From: Mactromeris polynyma
Lineage: Eukaryota; Mollusca; Bivalvia; Venerida; Mactridae
Direction of reading: 5' to 3'
Assembly: GCA_032209605.1 (NCBI GenBank)
Contig: JASFXZ010000001.1
Location: 4,154,001 to 4,218,000, forward strand
Length of the DNA stretch: 64,000 nucleotides
Part shown: piece after piece, positions 27,901-42,900 of the stretch
Numbering within the stretch: the stretch's first letter is position 1
Layout of the letters: every line of letters starts with the position of its first letter
Made by a program: the position numbers and the translations under genes
Notes under the pieces: model-generated
The model's input: only the letters and a program-made list of their open reading frames with translations
What the model was told of the DNA's origin: nothing
Databases searched by the model: none

Positions 27901-30900
27901 ACCTTGTCGCTAGCGACTTGTCTCTGGCGGCTCGTCTCTAGCGGCTCGTCTCTTAACGGCTCAGAATTTTTGGTGATTGTCGTTCTTATTAGTACGCAGC
28001 ATTACAAAAATGTTGTTCAGTCAAGACTTATTATTTTGTAATTACCGCATAGTTATGTGAAAATTTAATTTAGTCTTAACCTTTGAGAACTTAAGTATTT
28101 ATCAGATTTGTTAATACTTTTAGACAAAGCATTTTACTTAATTGAGAATTGATTTTTTATTTCATAGAATTTTTGGGATTTTAATGTTGGACAATCAGTT
28201 TTCTACAAAACTTAATACATGTATTGCACTTCTGTATGAAGTTACAATGTGTTAAAATTCTTATTCCTATGTTTTGGGAACTAAAAAATAGGAGTCCCTT
28301 ACAATGGACATGCCATATTCTTAAGCCATTAATTTTGTGTTTTAATTATTTAATCATCTATTGCTGTGAAACACTGTATGTGTTGATGACTATATTTCTC
28401 GTCTGTTGTAACTAGTTTTTACCACAGCAGTGTCGTTTTGAACTAATACCTGAAATTGCTGCTGCAAGATTTCCAACCATACTCTTAATGCTCTGTCATT
28501 TAATACTGTGATTTTTTCCTCAGAAATCATGATGAATTTCACAATCAACTTCTGAAACACCCCATAGTTGTCTTAATAATCAACTTTTGAAACACCCCAT
28601 TGTTTTCTTTATCAACTTTTGGAACACCGTGTAGTTATCTGCTAGTATTTTTATAGCCCCGGTTCACAATGTGAGGAAGGGGCTATATAGGAATCACGCA
28701 TGTTGTCCCATCATATCATGTCGCGTCATTTTCCATGAAACTTAACACAAATTATTTCAACCAAGCCTAGCTGTGCATAATTATCGTCGGCAGATTCTAG
28801 TTGGATGATTTTTGATGGGCCTTCAATGATAGAAAATGATTCATTCTAATGATAGAATATTTCATTGTCTTGACGGGGGGTCCATCTTAGATTTTCTGAA
28901 AAATATGTTTGACAAATCTGTATAGCGGGGGTTGTAATAGTAGCTCTAGTATACTTGTAGTTCTTTCTCTCTCTGCTTTTGCTTATAAGCCATTTTAGTT
29001 TGCAATTAGTCGACACAAAGTCGTTGATATATGACAATTGGACTCTACAACATGGATATGTACTCTTCCCGAGATGAAGGATATATTATCCCATGTATAT
29101 TTTACTTGCTTACACCCTGTTCACCCATTCCACCTCTCAGAATGATCTACACACCGGAGATTGTCTCAAGTTCTCTCCTTTTATTCATTCTAGAGTTCTA
29201 TTCCTTCAGAAGGAATAAAGGGAGAGAACTTGTGACAATTTCCTATGGATCTACACCTTATTTTATGTGATTTAACAGACACTTCGATGTGATGAAATTG
29301 ATTTGAGGCATCAATTGTATACTTCATATAAACCACTCACAGAAGTTTGAATAATCTAGAATAGAACATTTTCCTCTTGTTAATTTTCTAAGCCTTTAAC
29401 ACTCTGTACATGCATGTATTTAGCTGCCAACATTTGATTATACCCTGTTACTATGTAGATGAAAGAATTCTCCATTTATTTCCATATGTAACTTTATCTG
29501 TACAATATATACATTGTATACTTGATAAATCCATCCTCATTTTTCCAACCCATTTTCCCGACTTATTGAATTAGCCATGTTGTTTTCTTAAAGAATATTA
29601 TGCTTATACAGTATAATTTCGTCTCAGTTAGTAGAGCCCCAGACTGTCACCTGGGAGATCCGGGTTCGAGTCCCTGGTTGTACAGATAATGTTCTTCTGT
29701 GACATTGGCTACAGTCATGTCCTCCACATGTGGAGAAGTTGACAGTTGCTTTCTGAAGAGCAAGTTAGTACTGGTTGATAACTAAGTCCAGGAAAACTGG
29801 TTAAGTCAAATTGTCGCCATAAATGACTGAATTTTTTTTTTAAATGGCGTAAAAACCTGATGAAAACAAACAAATCCAACTGTTGGTAAAATTTCACCGT
29901 AATTAAGAGATGTGGCATTCCCATGTGACCAACATTTGGATAGATAAGAAATGTTCAAACCTTCGCAAACTTTTGAAAATCAAGATAAGGGATTTATGAT
30001 GGCAGTGTAAGATGGTATAGAATTAACCATGTTGTTGTCCTCATACAATAAGATTATTAAGGAAGAAATAATCAAAATTCAGGTAACAAATATTTTGGTT
30101 CAACATTTCAGGAATTGTATATGTCCTTCTAAACTTTATGTCCAGTTCTAAAATATTGCTCTGATTTCGATTAATTCATGTTACCTATCAAAAAGTAGCG
30201 ATATACGTTGCCATGAGTTTACTATCTTGAAATTCACATTTCTGCGTTTAACCTATGAAGTGACAATGTTTGCAGACAAAGCAACAGAATAATCATAACA
30301 TAACAGAGATTTGTTGCTGAAAATTTAGCAGCAGGAGTATGGTGGAGGTTTTAGGATGTTTTTAGTTTACTAACAGTATGGTGTTGGTTTTCAGGATGTT
30401 TTGGTTATAGTTTAAATTAATTGATGTCTTCTTTGTGTAAATTATCATTGTGCATAAGAACAAAAGTATGAACAAATAATCAGTGTTTTTTAAAGTCTGT
30501 AGTACCCCAAACGGATTTCTGCTATAAACTTACAAAACTATTTTTTTTGTAGATTTAAAACAGTTATTAAATTTCATGCAATAGATTAGCAGTCTGTAAT
30601 TTATGTTGTTCGTCTATGTTACTTTTGTCCTAAAAATACATTCAATTTTCTGCAAAAACGCTATATATTTTACCTCTTACTGTGAATTATATTTGGTGAT
30701 AAACAATAATGGTATTTTAATATGTAAATGCTTGGAACTACTGCAATTTCCAGTTTAGTTGCTATGGTTACATAACTAAGGTAAATCTTTGAGAATGAAT
30801 TTTTTTATCTTGTAGGAGGTACACAATGAGCTTCAGGATATGGAACCAATTGTGTCTCGGCTCCAAAATGACGGTACTCAACTGATACATAAAAGCCAGG

Positions 30901-33900
30901 ATCCAGCGAGCTCTAATATCAAACAGAATATGCAACTTTTGCAGCAGACATGGGAACATGTAAAAACCAGATCTGCTGATAGAAAGGTAAATAATGAGAA
31001 AGAATGAATATTCTGACATCAGATGTGGTCCCTTGCAAGGGTTCCATTAGGGGCTGAATCTCAAGAGTCATTTTGATCATGTTTGATTGCAAAAATTATA
31101 GAGAAAATCTAATACTTCAATCTGAATCCTTTGATTCAAAATGTGTCCATCACATGACTTGGTTACTTAACTTGTCTTTTTTACACCATATTATTCATTG
31201 TCTTTCAGAGCAAATTAGAACAAGCAGTGAGTCAAGCCAACACTTTCCATTCAGATTTGAATGCTTTCATAGAATGGTTAACAGATACTGAGAAAATACT
31301 GAATCACATGAAACCAGTCAGTCGTGTGATCGCACATGTGTCGGAACAAATCAAAGATCAAAAGGTAAGTACTACAATACTTAGGGTCGTGTCTTAATTT
31401 CTAGGTGATTTAAATTTGTAATACAGTGAGAACTCGTTCAGACAAATTCATTGGGTCCGAGATTTTAGTTCCAATAATATGTGGGTTCAAATAGCACGTT
31501 TCAGTTTGACATGCCTAAGAAGATACATCGGGCCTGATATTATTTCGGATCATACCAAGTATTCGGATTTAAGGTTATCAAATGAAGGAGGTTCGACTGT
31601 AGGTGTATTGAAATGTTTGTCCATAAGTTTGACGGAGAAAAGGCTGCGGTTATGTTTCGATAGAAAAGTAAACCCAAACAGCAGTTATCATTTTATACAC
31701 GAGAGCATTCCCTTACCTAAATTGACTTGGATCAGTCCTGAAAGTTTAAGCTTGTTGCATGAACGAGGTCCAACTGTAGTTTGATCGCATCGCTTATTTA
31801 ATCAGACATTTGAAGAGAATTTGAGAGACTGCAGAAGACTGTATGAACCAGAACTACCAAGGTTTACAGGGCGAGGTCCGACTGTATTCTCTTGTATGCT
31901 TGAATTTAACATGTGACTTTTATTGTATATCAGGCACTTCAAAAAGATATAGCCATTCACCGTGAAAATATGATCAAGCTGGACAAGACGGGTACACATC
32001 TGAAATACTTCAGTCAGAAACAAGACGTCATTCTCATCAAGAATCTTCTGTCAAGTGTTCAACAACGCTGGGAGAGGATTGTTTCCCGTAGTGCCGAGAG
32101 AACTCGACATCTTGAACGAGGCTACAAGGAAGCTGAACAGGTTTGTTTGAGAAGATTTAATTATCGATATATTCATTACCTTAGGAATTTCACTATTAAC
32201 TGAAATTGTTTTATCTATCTGTGTAAGTCAAATCTCAAATCACAAAAGTTACTCTTATTACAGGGGTTCGACTAGGGGCTGAATCTCAAAGGTCATTTTG
32301 ACAATTTTTGACTGGGATTTCACCATTTCATAGCCAACATTTCTATAATTTTGAGAAAAATTGACCCTTCTAGAATCCTTAGGGGTCAAAATGTGGCTTT
32401 TTGGAAATTCCTGGTGTCAAATCCAGAGTCACATTGAACCCCTGTTATTAGTCAGATAGCTGAAATTTGAATGTGGAAAATGCATTAAAATGTCAATTGA
32501 AAGCCGAATAATTGGTTTGGTGTTGTTATCAATTCACAATGAAGCTGCGTTCATTTCATAATTGGACGTTCATGTATATTTCAGTTCAATATAATGTTAA
32601 AGGATTTGATGGGATGGTTGAATGAAGCTGAAGTATATCTCAGTGCTGATCATACTATTGGCAATGATCCTGTTAAAATCAAGGGTCAGATAGCCACACA
32701 TAAGGTTTGTGTATTTTCTTACATTTTTTATGTTGACCATGGTTTATCATTCAGAGTGTTTTAAAGGTAGATAGTGTGGATATTTTATCCACTTAAAGGT
32801 AGATAGTCTTATTTTATGGATAAAATATCCTTAGTTATAAATATGAGAAAATTGGTGGTACATGTAATGCCTTCATACATAAGTACTCTAGAACACGGCA
32901 TTGTTACTTATTTACATGGTTTCCAAAACCACAAATACAAGTGTCCTGTACCGGTATTTTCTATCCTGACCTATGCACTGAGTTAGCGCTAGCACAGGAA
33001 ATACATCTATTGAAGTTCTTTGATGCTCCAGGAATCTTGTAGGAAAAGTTACTGTATACAGGCATTAACATGCCATTTTATAAAAAATATTACTACCTTT
33101 AAGTAATGATTATGAATATTTCATTGTTTATAAGTGACACTGCAGGTGCTAAAAGCCGTCATTCCATTTTGCTTCTGATTGGAAAAAACCTACTACACTT
33201 ATAGTAGGCTTATAGAATTGAACAATACTAAATTTTCTAAAGATCTAGTGTAATATAATTGTTTATTATTAACAAATAACATGTCAACATTTTATCCCCT
33301 ATTTATGAAAAGGACTTTCTGTGGAATACTTGCTATACAGTATTTAAATTATTGAAAACAATTTGAACATAAATGTCAATAAATTACTTTTATTTTGGAA
33401 TTTTGATGGTTCTTATTTGTTTCGTGAGCAGGAGTTCCAGAAAAGTCTGGGTGCTAAGCAACCGGTATATGACAACGTGAATCGTGCTGGACGTACACTT
33501 AAGGAACGATCCCCCGAGGAAGACGTACCCATCCTCAGTGAAATGCTACATCAACTTAAACAGCAATGGAACGCTGTGTGTGGCAAATCTGTGGATAGGT
33601 TTGTTATTTGTGCTTCTCGTGTTAAACAATAAATCTTGATCGTTGAAAGTCAGTCTGTATCGAGAATGAAAGAATGATAAGCAAATGTAGATCATTAACA
33701 AAAATCGACTGTAAAGCCAAAAATAGACCATTGAAAGAAATAGACCATGAAGTAACATTGTACAATAATTCAGATATGGGCCTGTACTAGATTGATGACA
33801 ATAAGACACAATAGACGTAAGTATTGTAATATTGAACAGAATTAAGACATCATATTAATATCATAGTACAGCCCTGGTAGGAATCATGCGTGTTCCCACG

Positions 33901-36900
33901 TCATGTCACATGGTTTCACACAAATTATTTCTAGCAATCCATCCTTGGCACATAATGGGGGGAAGGGGGATTTTTGACAGACCTTTAATGATAAAAATGA
34001 TAGAAAATTTCATTATCTTGACTAATGGCCATCTTGGATTGTCAGAAAATTTCATTATCTTGACTGGTGGACCTTCTGTGATAGCTCTAGTTTTATATGA
34101 TATAACAATCAACATTTTTACATACAATAATTTTGTTCTTCAGACAAAGAAAGCTGGAGGAAGCTTTATTATTCTCTGGACAATTTAATGATGCATTACA
34201 AGCGTTACTTGACTGGTTAGCTAAAGTGGAACCAGGACTCGGTGAAGATCAGATGGTTCATGGAGATATAGACACAGTCAACAACTTGGTAGAGGAACAT
34301 AAGGTATACTTGACCGCATTTGTCTCTCTTAAGTTGAAAGCAAAAAGGACCTTTTGCTTTCTGTCAGTAAGGTCTTTGTACATTACTGATTATGAATGGA
34401 ACTGATTTATTGTCAAGTCTGTCTGTCCGTCTGTCGTCGCAAATAATTCCACTCTACTCTCATACTGTTGGTTAGATTTCAGCCAAACTTGGTTGAAAGT
34501 GTAAGTGTCAAGTGTAGATCTACAGATGTACATGTCAAGAACAGTTCAATAATTTGTAGTTACAGTTATGACCCTTGGAATGTTTATTGAACACAGTGCT
34601 ATGATTTAAACTTGTATATTTGACTTGTGCCACGACAAAACCTGTATTAGTGACCAAACAATCTATTTTCAGGTTTTTACATTTTTTTAACATCAAAAGT
34701 GCTTTATTCAAATGTACATTATTTCTTTAAAATCTTCTGTTTTTCGAATGGAAACAAACAAATTTCATATTTAGTGTTCGTTTAATTCTATAAATCAAAA
34801 CTTAAGCAACGAAAGACACTTCAAAGAAAGCTTTTAGTTTTAGACATCAAATATTCGTTGGAAAATACTCAACGTCATAACAAATGTCACTTACACAGGT
34901 TTTGTCATGGAAGCATCCATTTGTATCTTGTATGTTGTACTGTCATATAACTCGATGCTATCTTACTGCAGGCTTTCCAACAAGAACTTGGTGCTAGATC
35001 CAACAATGTAGCATTTGTACGTAAACAAGCTCGTGAGCTTTTAGAGAAATCGGAAGAGGACACATCACAACAACAAGCTCAGTTGATCGAGCTTACTACA
35101 ATGTGGGACCGTGTTTGTAAGCTTAGTGTGAACAAACAAGAGAGGATTGAACAAGCACAAAAACTGGTAAATATTTCACAAATATCATCTTTATACCCCC
35201 TCAAACAAAGTTGGTCAGTTAACAGAAACTGGTGAAGCGAACTACCTCTACAAGTTTGGGAGGATTTTCATGAAACTCCACGCAATTAATCTACATGATG
35301 ACTTGTAGAGGATGACATATTGTTTTTCTCGACCACATTCAAGATGGCCGTCTGGCAGCCATCTTGGATTTTCTCAAATATTTGTGGAGTGAACTTCTTC
35401 TACAGTTTATGGAGGAATTTTGTGAAACTTCACGCAAATAATCTACATGATGAGTTGTAGCGTGTTACATATATTTATTTTTTTCACATTCAAGATGGCC
35501 GACTAGAAAGTCTTTTGTTTGTTAAATATAAGCAAATATGTGTAACAGTAGTTTGTCTTGGACTAAAACTTATCTCTTATGATTTGTAGGCTGATGACTT
35601 CCACAAGAAAGCTCAGGGTTTAATCACATGGCTATCCTCTGGTGAGAGACAGTTACGTTACAAAGGAGTGCTTCCTGACGATGAGAATGAGGTTATCAAG
35701 CAGATAGAGGAACATAAGATATTCGAAGAAGAGTTCCTTAGACAAGAAGGAGTGCTAAGAGAAACTCTGAATATTGGACAAGATATAATGAAGAGATGTC
35801 ACCCAGATGCTGTGTCCACACTCAAACATTGGCTGTCAGTTCTCAAAGCGCGCTGGGAGGAGGTAAGAATACTGAGGAGGTCTTAGGATTTAAAAGAAAA
35901 ACAAAATTTTACATTAAGGTTGAATGAAAAAAAATTGCGACAAAAGATATTATATTGAGCGAAAAGACAAAACTTCTACTAGTCAATGGTTGGAATGAAA
36001 GAAACTTAGTTTATCTGAAGACGAAGTAAAATGATGTTCTTAAGTAGAATACAGAGAAGATATGAATGCAAACAGAGTTTTATAATGATATTTTGTTTTC
36101 TAGGTGAGCAACTGGAGTAGACAGCGAGGTACCAGACTGCGTGATGGTTTGGGAACATTGAGAAATAACAATCAACTTCTCGAAGACTTGATAGCATGGC
36201 TGAATGGTGCGGAAAACAAACTGTTTAACGACAATGCTGAACCAATACCTGATGACGTTGAGATCATTAACCAGCTGATCAGAGAACATCTAGTAAGTTA
36301 TCAAATATTTGATGAACTGAGTATGTAATAGAACAAAATCATGTGGAGTAGTTCTGTTATTTCAGTCAGACCTTGTTCATTCGAATAAATCAGGTCCGAA
36401 ATTTTATTTCAAATAGCTCATTTCAATTTGACGTGAGTAAGAACATACATTGGGACCTGATATTTATTTCGGATGATACCAAGTATTCGAATAAAGATTT
36501 TCGAATAAACGAGGTCTGACTGTTATTACAAATCATTAGACTGTTGCAATTTTCACTTGTCAATTTTTGTTATTTATTCTTTGTTATGTATATATTATGT
36601 AAATTCTCTTTTTAAGAGGCTCACAAGGAAGAATGGGCTTGCCTTACTGTGTTGTCTCTATAAATAAAGTCTCTTTTATTATTTTTGTTATTTTAGTACT
36701 GAATGTCAAATTTTCGTTGATTTCATGTTTGTAAAAATTAGTTTCTCCCACGTTCAAAAAGATAAAATGGTAATCATCGTGGTAAACTTCTTATAGCTAG
36801 AAGTTTTGATATATTGTCAGTTTGAGGTTATAAGAAATATTGTGGTTTTACAGGACTTCCAGAATGATATGTCATCAAAACAACCGGAGATTGACCTGGT

Positions 36901-39900
36901 AACCAAGGGTGACCGTCGTAGAACTACTTCAATGGCCGGAGAACATGTTTCCCAGATCCCAATGTATAAAGGTCTCTCGGGCAGACGTACACCGACTCCG
37001 GTCAAATATGGAATGTCAAGGTAAATAATTTATTGATTAATTTACAGTGGTTATGGTTATAGAAGATACTATCTTCTTGTCTTAACCATTTTTTGAAGAA
37101 CTAAGATTTAATGAAATGCTTTCAGGCAGTAGTTTAGTTTGTTTGTCAAAATTTGAATATTTTATTTAAATATAGGACACTAATGTTAAACAATTACTAG
37201 ACTGACCTATGTCTAAAATGACTAGTAGAACACTTGAAATTATTGGACTAAATGGATTTGTCAACAACAACACGTTAACTACATCTTTCGTAAATTTATC
37301 AAATCAAGGTTTGGGCTTACGCCTTAATCAGGATAACAATTGTGAACAAAAACAAACGAAGTGACATTAGACTTGCCACGTAACGTCAAAAGGCAGATAA
37401 ACAAACAGTTGTAGTTGTGCCCACTAAGAAAAAGCATATAAATATAATTTTGCTAAGTACTACATCGGATATAAGAATACAAACATTTCCTATAGTAGAA
37501 TATGTTTTTAAAAAATCATTTATTATTGGGACATATTCATACTGTACAAATGTATTGTATTTATGATATTTATGGTGGTGTAGATTTTGAGTTAAACCTT
37601 TGTTTACAGAAGAGGTAGAGATGATGATGGTAGGAAGACACCAGAGCCGTATTTCAAGAACCCTCGTATTGGGGCTCTGTACAACAAATGGAGACAGGTA
37701 TGGCTGACATCGATGGAACGACAGAGACGTCTGCAAGAAGCATTAGATTATCTCAATGAGGTAAACTTTGCATGTTTTTTCATTTGGTCACCATGGCAAT
37801 ATAATATTTGTAACTAAAAATATGTGATTTACAGTCACAATTGACTCTGCTATAATTCTCTAATGAATCCATTTTCCACTATCGTCAGTTGCTCAATGTA
37901 CTTATTGGTGTCTTTTTCGAACATTCAAATTTAATACTCGGATTTTTTATTTAAAAAATTATTTTGACTGTTGATGATAATATTGCTTTATTACAATAAA
38001 AATTAAATCTTTCAGCTTGAAAGAATGAAGAACTTTAAATTTGACGATTGGAGAAAACGTTATTTGACATGGATGCATCACAACAAATCCCGCATCATGG
38101 ATTTCTTCCGTCGACAAGATCGAGATCGGGACGGCAAAGTTACCAGGGATGAATTCATCAATGGCATCATGGCTTCCAGTATGTGAATTTCATGGCTGTT
38201 GCCATTTGTATTTAGTATTAATTCAGAATCTTTATAAGCGTCTCTCACTATAAGAAGAACATACATGTAAGCTCTCCAGATTTCCATGGGAGTCTCCCAG
38301 ATTTGATAGGCCATGCACACTTTCCGCAATATCCAGATTTTCGAAGTAAACATTATAAAATTTTGTTATAGGATATATTTTCATTAATTCCCGAATGGTT
38401 TGCTGAAATTACGTGTTAAACTGATAACCGGATGTAAATTCAGGATACCAGTCTGCAAATTGTAAAAAAACATGTTTTCGGGGTTTAATAAGACGCTCTC
38501 AACTATGGAATTATATTGTTTCCTTTTTTCCAGAATTTAACACAACACCAATGGAAATGGAAGCGGTAGCAAATATATTTGACCGTGATGGAGATGGTTA
38601 TATTGATTATCACGAGTTTGTGTCCGCTCTGAGACCAAACAGAGATGTAAGTGACTGCAGTATTCTGTATTTCTTTCTATTTCATTTATACCCGCTTATG
38701 TATTTATGTTGCATTTTGATGTGATTAATAATTGAAACTTTAATTTATAATGTTTACATGTATTATTGAAATATTCCTATTATTCAGTGATAAATTGAGG
38801 CATCCATTGTAGCCAAAAGAACAAAGTCATTTACTCATTCTTTGTGTAAATTAATTGTTTCTATACATACAAACAATAATCAGAATTTTGATGTGTACTC
38901 AAATTCTATTCAAATTTTACTAAAAACCGTTTTGTATTGTTTGAATGTTAATCGTGTTGTCTATTTTTATCATTTATGCGTAATGTAGTGATACTTGTTT
39001 ATATAGCACCCTTGAATAAAACTAGTCTTGCTATAGGGGCCACAGTATATACATTTAATTTTAGGGCCTACATATGTGATTAGGCTATATTTAGCAAAGG
39101 TTACGGACAGTAATACTATGTCTACAAATTAACACAATCTATATTTTTTGTCTTATTGTACAAAAGTCTTGTCATAAAATTAATGGTGCATTTCTGTTTA
39201 TTGATATAAATGTCTGTACGAAATATATATATACGTGTATCAGCATGTGATTGGATAATTTTTGTTATACGTTTGGTCGGGACTCGTTTATTTGACAACC
39301 TTCTATCGGAATACTCGATATCATTGGAAGTAAATATCGAATTGAATTGGGCTGTTCGAAACCATGTATTTTTTTTAATAAGATTTCAGACCCAATGAAT
39401 TTGAATGAACAAGGTCAGACTCTTTTTCATCTAATTTAAAGCCAGAAAGTGTAAAACAGTTTTATATCTAGTTGATTAAGATTATCTTGCACATTACCGT
39501 TGACTGGACTAAGATTATCTTGCACATTACCGTTGACTGGACCAGCTCGATGCTTGGCGGCCCCTTTTCATGCTGATGGCTCGTATTTTATTGAAAATCA
39601 AAACTTATTGCTAAATTTGTTTTGAATGTGCTAGTTATACTCTTGCTAAAATATTGGGGAGTTGGGAGGTAGAAAATGTATACAAATATAGATGAAGATA
39701 CAATATTTTTACCTCCACTTAGAGAGTCAGCTTTAATATATTTCGTTGGCTGTTTGTTGTTTGCTAAAATAGGCTGCAGTTTTACATGTTGTAATTTTTT
39801 GTATGATTTTTTTCGATTTCGATTTTCCTTACCAAATTTTGCTTTAATTTTCCCCTTGTTGTGCAAGTAAAAGATTTGAAAAACAATTCCGATTAACTGA

Positions 39901-42900
39901 AGTCCTGTGTGTTTATAACATCAAAGGGATCAACATGTTTTATGTAGTCCTGACATGGCAATGATCAAATTGGAAATAATTATCATGAACATGCATGAAA
40001 AAAAAAGTTCATAAACCATCCACATGGCGTCTGTTTGTTAACAAATGTGTGACCCCTATTTTATGAACCCTGTTATAATCTCTTTCCACAGAAGACTGCT
40101 AAAGCTACGTCTAAGAAGGTAAATGTTTCACTGATAACCAATTTTCAGGTTGCTATGGAAACTCAAATTTTTTAGTTACCAAACTTTGCATATAAACATA
40201 TTTTTGGAGTCTTCACTGTGAAATAAAAAGCATCGTTTTCCTCGCTTATCCCCCTTGTCCTGATGCCTACGTCTCTATGCCACTGGAGATTGTCGCGAGT
40301 TCTCTCCCTATATCACTTCTAGAGTTCTCTCCCTTTATCATTTCTTGAGTTCTCTCCCTTTATCCCTTCGATAGTTTTGTATATATAAATATATAAAGGG
40401 GGAGAACTCTAGAAGGGATAAAGAGAGAGAGAACTCTAGAAGGAATAAAGGGAGAGAACTCGTGACAATCTCCAGTGCTTTATGCCTGCATAATTGTTTT
40501 CATGCATGATAACCCCTGCATGTTAACTTCTGTAAGTGTTCGTTTTAGTTTTCTATTTTTAGATCTTACATCTTTTGAAGTGCATGCTTGTTGATACAAT
40601 TAACTCATAAAAACTTATCTTCAGTGAAGTTTTAAAAAGTATAAATTCTCTTTAAATACAAATAATTTGCCTTAGTGAACTTCAGTTAATAACCAATACT
40701 AGTTTCAGATATTTAACATGTTTGGTTATAGGGCTGCAATGATACTGGTGTCTCTCGGTTCGGTTTCCATTACTACCCTTTCGGTTCTCAGTTATTCGGT
40801 TAGGTTATATAAATGTATGAAATATATAAAATTCTCAATAACTGATAGTTTTATTAGTTGTAATGACTGGAGATGAACATTTGACTTGGCAAGTAGAATT
40901 AGAACTATGTGTTTCACTTTGTCGTAATATATGATAAAGTAGAACAATGACTAGAAACAGAACTTCATGTCCTGTAATAAAAGTAAATAGTTCCAATAGC
41001 TGTGCAACTGAAAGATAATGAGTATGAAGTGAGTTCTTTGACTAGAATATTGCTTTAGTAATAAAAATGTCATCTGTGGAACCGAGCTGGTAATTCGTTG
41101 GACAGTGCCGAATCGAACCGTGAGAAAGAACCAGAAATAATCGAACTTCGGTTGATCATTGCAGCCCAATTTGGTAACCAGTATAAAATTATTTGAAGAT
41201 TCAAAGTGGTAGTTGACTTTAACTTGCATTCATTCACCAAGAACATCTCTGTATTGATTTCGAGTTCACAACCCATGTTTTATATGCTAACTTTTGTTGA
41301 ATGTAATCAGACTGTCACTTTACTGCATACATATTTTTTTCTCACATTGAAAAGTAACTACAGTGATTCAAATATATAAGATTTAAAATCATAAATTTAC
41401 TTCACTGATATTTTTGTTTATTTCACATTTAGTTAATAACTTTCACTACTCTAAACTGGGTACAAATTGTGACAATTGTATGCCGACGTGTGTGTTTGAG
41501 TTCTGCTTGCCACTATTCTTCTGAGATCTTGTAAATGAGATCATGATTATCTTCCAAAGTCTCTGTAATGAGAACATGCTCACAGTAGTGTGCTCATGAG
41601 ATTTTGTTAATAAGATTTGAGTTCATAAGATCATACTAATGATGTCTTGGTCATGAGATCCTAATTATGGGATTGTGTACATGAGATTTTGCTCATGAGA
41701 ATCTGTTTGAGATCCTGATTATGGGATGGTGTTAATGAGATCTTGTTTATGAGATCCTGATTATGGGATGGTGTTAATGAGATCTTGTTTGTGAGATCCT
41801 AATTATGGGATGGTGTTAATGAGATCTTGTTTGTGAGATCCTAATTATGGGATGGTGTTAATGAGATCTTGTTTGTAAGATCCTAATTATGGGATGGTGT
41901 TAATGAGATCTTGTTTGTGAGATCCTGATTATGGGATGGTGTTAATGAGATCTTGTTTATGAGATTTTGTTTGCATAATCATTTTGTGAGATAATGCTTA
42001 TGAGATCATGCTCAATGTTGTGTTTGTTGTTGTTGTTGTTATAGATTTAGATTGTCTAATGTTACCGTCACCTGTAACCTAGTGTTTGTGATATCATGGT
42101 TTGATTAACTTATAGTAGATGGCTTGCATAGACATGTATATTGTAGTGTTATCATTAGTTTTAAAGATACCCATAGTCATAAATACGAGAATTTTCTATC
42201 CTGACCTACGCTCCGAGTTAATGCTAGCATAGGAAATACATGCGTCGGTCTCGTGTTTTGCAGTTCTAGCAAACATTTAAGAAAAGTTACAATGCAATGT
42301 TTTTGAGTATGTCAGTATGAATGCATTAACCTGACATTTTCTCAAAATCATTTCTATCAAAATATGCTACTAACCTTTAATGTCCAATTCTGTTTTAATT
42401 AACAGAGATAACTTTGGGTTAACTTGCGTTGACTTTATTTTTAACACTCGTCAAAAGTGTGTGTGTGTGTGTTGGGGGGTAAGGTTTATTGTAACAGTTT
42501 TGGTACCTACGGTGTTGTCAATAAAAAACAGCCAAAATTACCAGTTCAAATAGCATTTTGGCCGGTTCAAATTTGCAAGTTCACATTGTTTTATCTCCCA
42601 GACCCCCCACTCTAGCTGGCCAGTACCTTTTCTGTTTGGGCCGATTCAACCAAAACGTATTGACAACAATGTATCTAATAATGTTATGTTAATACTTACT
42701 TTCTGTTGTGTTTTCCTCAAAGACATTTGTATTTTAAGTTTCTCTAAACTTCACTTCTGCTTCTGTTTTAATGTAATATTTTATCCAAAATTATGAAAGC
42801 TACTTTTTTGCAAACATAATGCAGGATTTCAAGTGAGCCCTAATTTTTTTTGTTAGAATGCTGCTTTTTCCTACATTTTCTTTGAAAAGCCCTACTATAC

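Larger units (their letters stand above)
25060..30815 (+). other. Intron 31 (5.8 kb) with repeats and a candidate cassette exon
   Basis: Contains an element with an internal 46-bp tandem array (26251-27010), a CAGTAAAA-type element (27399-27576), a candidate 102-nt exon (27714-27815), short tandem repeats (28538-28645), a dispersed repeat (28655-28930), a foldback element (29153-29246) and a tRNA-derived SINE (29612-29882). I see nothing specific in 25060-26250 or 29890-30815. Confidence 0.7.

Noticed and set aside
27895..27965. CTAGCGGCTCGTCTCT short repeats
   Set aside because: Only two to three imperfect copies, without other structure; too weak to interpret.
29612..29690. Functional tRNA gene
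   Set aside because: A- and B-box sequences are good, but no proper acceptor stem closes around them and a SINE-like body and tail follow, so a tRNA-derived SINE explains it better.
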